A stretch of 27,943 nt of DNA, from assembly GCA_964523415.1 (NCBI GenBank), contig CAZFZB010000028.1, positions 1-27,943 on the forward strand, given 5' to 3'. This document shows positions 23,728-27,943 of the stretch, piece after piece; the stretch's first letter is position 1; each line of letters starts with the position of its first letter. Source of the stretch: M0108 sp964523415 (GTDB taxonomy: Bacteria; Pseudomonadota; Gammaproteobacteria; Chromatiales; Chromatiaceae). A program made the position numbers and the translations under genes. The notes beneath the pieces were generated by a model that was not told where the DNA came from, made no database searches, and was given only the letters and a program-made list of their open reading frames with translations.

Positions 23728-23795
23728 GAGCTTGTTTCTGTCACCTTTGGGTCTGTCAGACCCCTTACCTCAATATTTCCTGCTCGAGGAGACCT

Positions 23796-25169
23796 ATGTT
23801 CGAAAATCTGCAGGAGCGGCTTGGCCGCGCCCTCGATAATCTTCGCGGCCGTGGTCGCCTGACCGAGGATAACATCAAGGATTCATTACGCGAGGTGCGC
23901 TTGGCATTGCTTGAGGCCGATGTGGCCTTGCCTGTAGTACGTGCCTTGGTTGACGGCATACGCGACAAGGCGATGGGCCAAGAGGTGGCTCGCAGCCTGA
24001 CCCCGGGCCAAGTGCTCATTAAAATCGTGAACGATGAGTTGGTTGAACTCATGGGTTCAGCCAATGAGACCCTGAACCTGGCGGCCCAACCTCCGGCGGT
24101 GGTCTTGGTCGCCGGCCTTCAGGGTTCCGGGAAGACCACGAGTGTTGCCAAACTCGCACGCTGGCTTCAGGAAAAGCAAAGAAAGAAGGTCATGGTTGTC
24201 AGTTGCGATGTCTATCGTCCAGCGGCCATCGACCAGTTACGGATGCTGGCGGGGGAGGTGGGTGCTGAATTCTTCCCTAGCCAGGCAGACCAGGATCCTG
24301 TCCATATAGCCAGGTCTGCCCTTGATTTGGCCCGCAGGCACTTCAAGGATGTCCTTATCGTCGATACGGCGGGGCGCCTGCATATAGACCAAGCCATGAT
24401 GGATGAGATACAGCGCCTGCACGCGGCGCTAAAGCCCATCGAGACCCTCTTTGTCGTGGACTCCATGACGGGCCAGGACGCGGCCAACACCGCCAGGGCC
24501 TTTGATGTCGCCTTGCCGTTAACGGGCGTCATCCTCACCAAGGCTGATGGTGATGCCCGTGGCGGCGCGGCCTTGTCCATCCGTTACATTACCGGTAAAC
24601 CCATCAAATTTCTGGGCGTTGGTGAAAAAACGGCCGCCCTGGAGCCCTTCCATCCCGATCGCCTTGCCTCCCGCATTCTCGGCATGGGGGATGTCCTATC
24701 GCTCGTTGAGGAGGTGCATAGCAAGATTGACCGCCAGAAGGCGGAGCAGTTGGTCAAGAAGATTCAGAAGGGTAAGGAATTCGATTTCGCGGATTTTCGG
24801 GACCAGTTGACGCAAATGGCGAATATGGGGGGCATGGCAGGCCTCATGGATAAGCTGCCCGGTATGGGCCAGGTTCCGGAACACCTCAAGCAGCAGGTCA
24901 ACGACAAGGAATTGAAGCGGCTTGTGGCCATGATCAACTCCATGACACCTCAAGAGCGGGCCTTTCCCGCTCTCATCAAGGGTGCGCGCAAACGACGCAT
25001 TGCGATGGGTTCGGGAACCCAGATCCAAGACATCAATCGCCTGCTCAGACAGTTCACGATCATGCAGAAGACGATGAAGAAGATGAAGAGCGGGGGCATG
25101 TCGCGGATGATGCGATCCCTGTCCGGCCGGCTCCCGGGCATGGGGATGTCTGGTCGTATGCCCTTTTAG
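23796..25169 (+). CDS. ffh: Signal recognition particle protein Ffh
   Basis: The 457-residue GTPase binds 4.5S RNA and signal sequences and delivers ribosomes to FtsY at the membrane. After the N domain, the G domain shows GLQGSGKTT at 107-115, DTAGRLH from 190 and TKAD at 248-251. The C-terminal M domain (from about 300) is methionine-rich and ends in GGMSRMMRSLSGRLPGMGM. The start has GAGGAG 5 nt upstream. It precedes the rpsP operon as in many gammaproteobacteria. Confidence 0.98.
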   Translation: MFENLQERLGRALDNLRGRGRLTEDNIKDSLREVRLALLEADVALPVVRALVDGIRDKAMGQEVARSLTPGQVLIKIVNDELVELMGSANETLNLAAQPPAVVLVAGLQGSGKTTSVAKLARWLQEKQRKKVMVVSCDVYRPAAIDQLRMLAGEVGAEFFPSQADQDPVHIARSALDLARRHFKDVLIVDTAGRLHIDQAMMDEIQRLHAALKPIETLFVVDSMTGQDAANTARAFDVALPLTGVILTKADGDARGGAALSIRYITGKPIKFLGVGEKTAALEPFHPDRLASRILGMGDVLSLVEEVHSKIDRQKAEQLVKKIQKGKEFDFADFRDQLTQMANMGGMAGLMDKLPGMGQVPEHLKQQVNDKELKRLVAMINSMTPQERAFPALIKGARKRRIAMGSGTQIQDINRLLRQFTIMQKTMKKMKSGGMSRMMRSLSGRLPGMGMSGRMPF

Positions 25170-25212
25170 CGACCATGGCGCCCTTGGACAGGTTCTTAGA
25201 CGATGATGGGAC

Positions 25213-25240
25213 TTTATATTTTCCCCATTTCAGGTAAAAT
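25213..25240 (+). promoter_or_regulatory. Probable promoter of the rpsP operon
   Basis: TTTATA (25213-25218) and TAAAAT (25235-25240) are 16 nt apart, in an AT-rich stretch between ffh and rpsP, with GC-rich bases after the -10. Transcription would begin about 60 nt before rpsP. Confidence 0.5.
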
Positions 25241-25305
25241 CGCCCGTTTCCTATGGCCCCTAGGGGTACTGGGAGGCAGATTTTGGAACCTAATCAGGAT
25301 TAACC

Positions 25306-25599
25306 ATGGTTACGATTCGTTTGTCCCGCGGTGGCGCCAAGAAGCGTCCCTTCTATCAGGTCGTTGTAGCCGATGTGCGTTCTCGCCGGGATGGGCGCTA
25401 CATTGAGCGTATTGGTTATTTCAATCCCATCGCCGTTGGCGGTGAGGTTAAGGTACGTCTAGATCGCGAGCGTGCTGAATACTGGATTTCCCAGGGCGCC
25501 AAACCTACCGAGCGGGTTGACATGTTGCTGAAGCAGGTGACCAAGGAGGCCGCGAGCCTGCCAGCGGCCACCGGTGTTCAGGCCGTCGTCGCCTCCTGA
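25306..25599 (+). CDS. rpsP: 30S ribosomal protein S16
   Basis: The 97-residue protein starts MVTIRLSRGGAKKRPFYQVV and has RDGRYIERIGYFNP, diagnostic of S16. It stabilises the 30S body. A short alanine/valine-rich tail beyond residue 80 is longer than in E. coli (82 residues). AGGATT lies upstream. It leads the rpsP-rimM-trmD-rplS operon. Confidence 0.98.
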   Translation: MVTIRLSRGGAKKRPFYQVVVADVRSRRDGRYIERIGYFNPIAVGGEVKVRLDRERAEYWISQGAKPTERVDMLLKQVTKEAASLPAATGVQAVVAS

Positions 25600-25650
25600 T
25601 CCAACTGACCGCGAACAGGCACGGGCGTCCTGCCCAGGCTTCTCAGCACC

Positions 25651-26151
25651 ATGACGGATGACCGTACCCTTGTGGTTGGTCACATATCTGGAATCTACGG
25701 GGTGCGTGGGTTAGTCAAGATCTACTCGGAGACGGAACCTAAGGACGCCATCTTAGGCTATAACCCATGGTTCTTGGGTGAGGATGCCGAGCAGCGAACT
25801 CTGATCGAGGGGCGGTGCCATGGCAAGGGGCTGGTAGCTCGCATTCAGGGATGTGAAGATCGGGAGCAGGCAGCCATTCTCGTTGGACAGACCATTGCGG
25901 TTAGCCGGAAACAATTGCCTCAGTTGGGGGAGGACGAGTTCTATTGGATCGATCTGGAAGGGTTAGCCGTGGAAACCCTGCAAGGGGCCCATTTAGGTCG
26001 GGTGCATCATTTGTTTGCGACCCCCGGCAACGACGTGCTGGTTGTAACGGGTGAGCGCGAACGCCTGATACCCTTTATTTGGGGTGATGTGGTCACGGAG
26101 GTGAACCTGGATTCGGGGCTGATGCGTGTCGACTGGGATCCGGATTTTTAG
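25651..26151 (+). CDS. rimM: Ribosome maturation factor RimM
   Basis: The 166-residue factor assists assembly of the 30S head, binding S19. The N-terminal RimM domain has VVGHISGIYGVRGLVKIYSE, and the C-terminal PRC-barrel begins at EFYWIDLEGL and ends with VDWDPDF as in E. coli. It follows rpsP by 51 nt and precedes trmD by 15 nt. The ribosome site is not strong. Confidence 0.97.
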   Translation: MTDDRTLVVGHISGIYGVRGLVKIYSETEPKDAILGYNPWFLGEDAEQRTLIEGRCHGKGLVARIQGCEDREQAAILVGQTIAVSRKQLPQLGEDEFYWIDLEGLAVETLQGAHLGRVHHLFATPGNDVLVVTGERERLIPFIWGDVVTEVNLDSGLMRVDWDPDF

Positions 26152-26166
26152 CCGCGGTTTTGGGAC

Positions 26167-26910
26167 ATGCGTTTCGATGTCATCACTCTGTTCCCGGACA
26201 TGTTTCGGGTGTTGGCTGAGGAAGGGGTGGTAGCCCGGGCGTTGGCGCAGGGGATGGCCGAGTTACATCTGCTGAACCCGCGCGACTATGCCCTGGACCC
26301 GCACCGGACCGTGGATGATCGCCCCTACGGGGGTGGTCCTGGGATGGTAATGAAGGTGGAGCCCTTGAAGTCCGCTTTGGAAGTCGCCCAGGCCCGGGCG
26401 CCAGAAAGCCGAGTCGCCTATCTCAGCCCCCAGGGCAGGCTTTTGAATCAGAACAAGATGGCGAGTATCGCCCAAGCAAGCGGCTGGATACTGATTGCTG
26501 GTCGTTACGAAGGGGTTGATGAACGCCTGATCGAGGGTTGGGTGGACGAGGAGTGGTCCATTGGTGACTATGTCGTCAGTGGCGGTGAATTACCCGCTAT
26601 GGTGGTCATGGACGCCGTCATCCGTTTGCTGCCCGGCGCACTGGGTCATCAGGACTCGGCCTGGGAGGATTCGCATGTGGATGGTATTTTGGATCATCCT
26701 CATTACACTAGGCCGGCGTCGATTGAGGGCCGGTCGGTCCCGTCGGTTTTGCTGAGTGGAGACCATGGGGCTATCGAGAGTTGGCGGCTCGGGCAGGCCT
26801 TGGGCAGAACTTGGCTGCGCCGTCCGGAATTATTACAACGTCGTTCCTTAAGCAGGATGGAACGGACGTTGCTGGATCAGTTTATCCTCGCGCATCAAGA
26901 CGCCGGGTGA
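26167..26910 (+). CDS. trmD: tRNA (guanine-N1)-methyltransferase
   Basis: The 247-residue SPOUT enzyme methylates G37 of tRNAs with G36, preventing frameshifts. MRFDVITLFPDMF at the start, PYGGGPGMVMKVEP, and the knot segments IAGRYEGVDERLIE and SIGDYVVSGGELPAM, which bind AdoMet, are present. The C-terminal helical domain includes LLSGDHGAIESWR. It is 19 nt ahead of rplS. Confidence 0.98.
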   Translation: MRFDVITLFPDMFRVLAEEGVVARALAQGMAELHLLNPRDYALDPHRTVDDRPYGGGPGMVMKVEPLKSALEVAQARAPESRVAYLSPQGRLLNQNKMASIAQASGWILIAGRYEGVDERLIEGWVDEEWSIGDYVVSGGELPAMVVMDAVIRLLPGALGHQDSAWEDSHVDGILDHPHYTRPASIEGRSVPSVLLSGDHGAIESWRLGQALGRTWLRRPELLQRRSLSRMERTLLDQFILAHQDAG

Positions 26911-26929
26911 TCAATAGGAGCGAGAGAGC

Positions 26930-27271
26930 ATGAATATCATCGAGGAACTCGAAAAAGAGCAGATGGGCCGCCTGGTCCCCGATTTCGCCCCCGGAGACAC
27001 CGTGGTGGTGCAGGTCAAGGTTAAAGAGGGTGCACGCGAGCGACTTCAGGCCTTTGAGGGTGTCGTAATTGCCAAGCGTAACAGGGGCCTGAACTCGGCC
27101 TTCACTGTCCGAAAAATATCCCATGGCGAGGGTGTGGAGCGCGTATTCCAGACCTACAGTCCGCTGGTCGATTCAATCCAGGTCAAGCGTCGGGGCGATG
27201 TCCGACGCGCCAAGCTCTATTATCTACGTGGTCGTACCGGCAAGGCTGCCCGTATTAAGGAGAAGGTATGA
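26930..27271 (+). CDS. rplS: 50S ribosomal protein L19
   Basis: The 113-residue protein opens with MNIIEELEKEQMGR and has GDTVVVQVKVKEGARERLQAFEGVVIA split by no insertions, then SAFTVRKISHGEGVERVF, diagnostic of L19, which lies at the 30S-50S interface. AGGAGC about 9 nt upstream is a good ribosome site. A 7-bp stem GCATCCT/AGGATGC with a long loop (27280-27309) follows but lacks a T-run, so the operon end is not certain. Confidence 0.98.
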   Translation: MNIIEELEKEQMGRLVPDFAPGDTVVVQVKVKEGARERLQAFEGVVIAKRNRGLNSAFTVRKISHGEGVERVFQTYSPLVDSIQVKRRGDVRRAKLYYLRGRTGKAARIKEKV

Positions 27272-27410
27272 CCTCCAGGGCATCCTTCTTTTCACCTCTG
27301 GGAGGATGCGGCTTCCTGCTAGGCTGATAGCTATGCCGGGCTGTGGTTTGCGTGACGGAATGTCGTCCACCTGACCGGGATCCAGTAGGCGAGAGTCTTG
27401 GGGGTAGGCC

Positions 27411-27943
27411 TTGGGCAAGACCTACTATTGGCATGACTACGAGACTTGGGGTGCGGATACACGCAAAGATCGCCCCTGTCAATTCGCCGGAATGCGCACT
27501 GACGAGGGGCTCAAGCCCCTTGGTGAGCCGCTTATCCTCTATTGCCGTCCTGCGGACGATCTGCTTCCCCATCCCGATGCGTGCCTGCTGACAGGCATCA
27601 GCCCTCAACACGCCTGGCGTGAGGGGGTCCCAGAGGCGGAATTCGCCGCCACTATTGAACGTGAACTTGCCAAACCCGGTACCTGCGGGGTGGGTTACAA
27701 CAGCATTCGCTTCGATGACGAGGTGACCCGTAACCTTTTCTATCGTAACTTTATTGATCCCTATGCCCGTGAGTGGCAAAACGGTAACTCGCGCTGGGAC
27801 CTTATCGATGTCCTGCGCCTTGCCCACGCCCTGCGGCCCGAGGGTATTGAATGGCCTAAGAATGAGGAAGGTGTGGCCTCCTTCCAGCTAGCCCAATTAA
27901 CCATTGCCAATGGCATTGAGCATGGGCAGGCTCATGACGCCCT
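27411..27943 (+). CDS. sbcB: Exodeoxyribonuclease I, 5' part, runs off the window
   Basis: The frame is open from TTG 27411 to the right edge (177 codons) and continues beyond it. It encodes the N-terminal exonuclease domain of ExoI, a 3'-5' single-strand nuclease used in recombination and mismatch repair. The first DEDD motif is HDYETWG with Asp9 and Glu11; NSIRFDDEVTRN and GIEHGQAHDA follow, nearly as in E. coli. The start must be TTG because TAG at 27405-27407 closes the frame just upstream, GGGGG lies 6 nt before the TTG, and the next ATG would remove the catalytic motif. The gap to rplS is 139 nt. Confidence 0.93.
   Translation, partial: MGKTYYWHDYETWGADTRKDRPCQFAGMRTDEGLKPLGEPLILYCRPADDLLPHPDACLLTGISPQHAWREGVPEAEFAATIERELAKPGTCGVGYNSIRFDDEVTRNLFYRNFIDPYAREWQNGNSRWDLIDVLRLAHALRPEGIEWPKNEEGVASFQLAQLTIANGIEHGQAHDA

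Noticed and set aside
27280..27309. Hairpin after rplS as operon terminator
   Set aside because: The loop is long and no T-run follows.

Overview
The window reads as chromosomal DNA of a GC-rich (about 60%) gammaproteobacterium. The order thrS-infC-rpmI-rplT-pheS-pheT-ihfA-merR and the cluster ffh / rpsP-rimM-trmD-rplS are typical of that class. A DsrC/TusE-family sulfur-relay protein and the overall gene style suggest a sulfur oxidiser of the Chromatiales (purple sulfur bacteria). The taxon is inference. No phage, transposon or CRISPR array is visible, and most of the window is core genome.

Layout. 1-1293: two small poorly characterised genes, a minus-strand coiled-coil protein and a plus-strand lipoprotein. 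1460-5722: a tight plus-strand operon of a 2-phosphoglycerate kinase-like protein with an ATP-cone-like N-terminus, a CHASE-domain membrane histidine kinase, a single-domain response regulator and a histidine phosphatase. The first three overlap by ATGA junctions. 5854-9750: purL. 9853-10725: a minus-strand DMT transporter. 11068-11667: a short OmpA-like protein with a strong terminator. 12170-19766: the minus-strand translation operon, read from thrS (right) to merR (left), with tRNA-Val(GAC) further upstream. 20153-21679: class I fumarase. 21843-21918: tRNA-Ala(CGC). 22293-22634: a DsrC/TusE-like protein. 22794-23603: ypjD/ccsA-like membrane protein, divergent from ffh. 25306-27271: rpsP-rimM-trmD-rplS. 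27411 to the right edge: the beginning of sbcB (exonuclease I), from a TTG start.

Most interesting items: (i) the 2-phosphoglycerate kinase / two-component / phosphatase operon, which could make and remove a phosphorylated glycerate under sensory control; (ii) a hairpin about 30 nt before thrS whose loop copies the anticodon loop of tRNA-Thr(CGU), an apparent autoregulatory operator; (iii) infC, which seems to start at a rare AUA codon 8 nt after a perfect GGAGG; (iv) a DsrC-like protein whose C-terminus has the usual KQAC cysteine but ends in a CxxC instead of the canonical penultimate cysteine; (v) an intergenic 27-28 bp motif present twice. All calls come from reading the sequence; no database search was possible.
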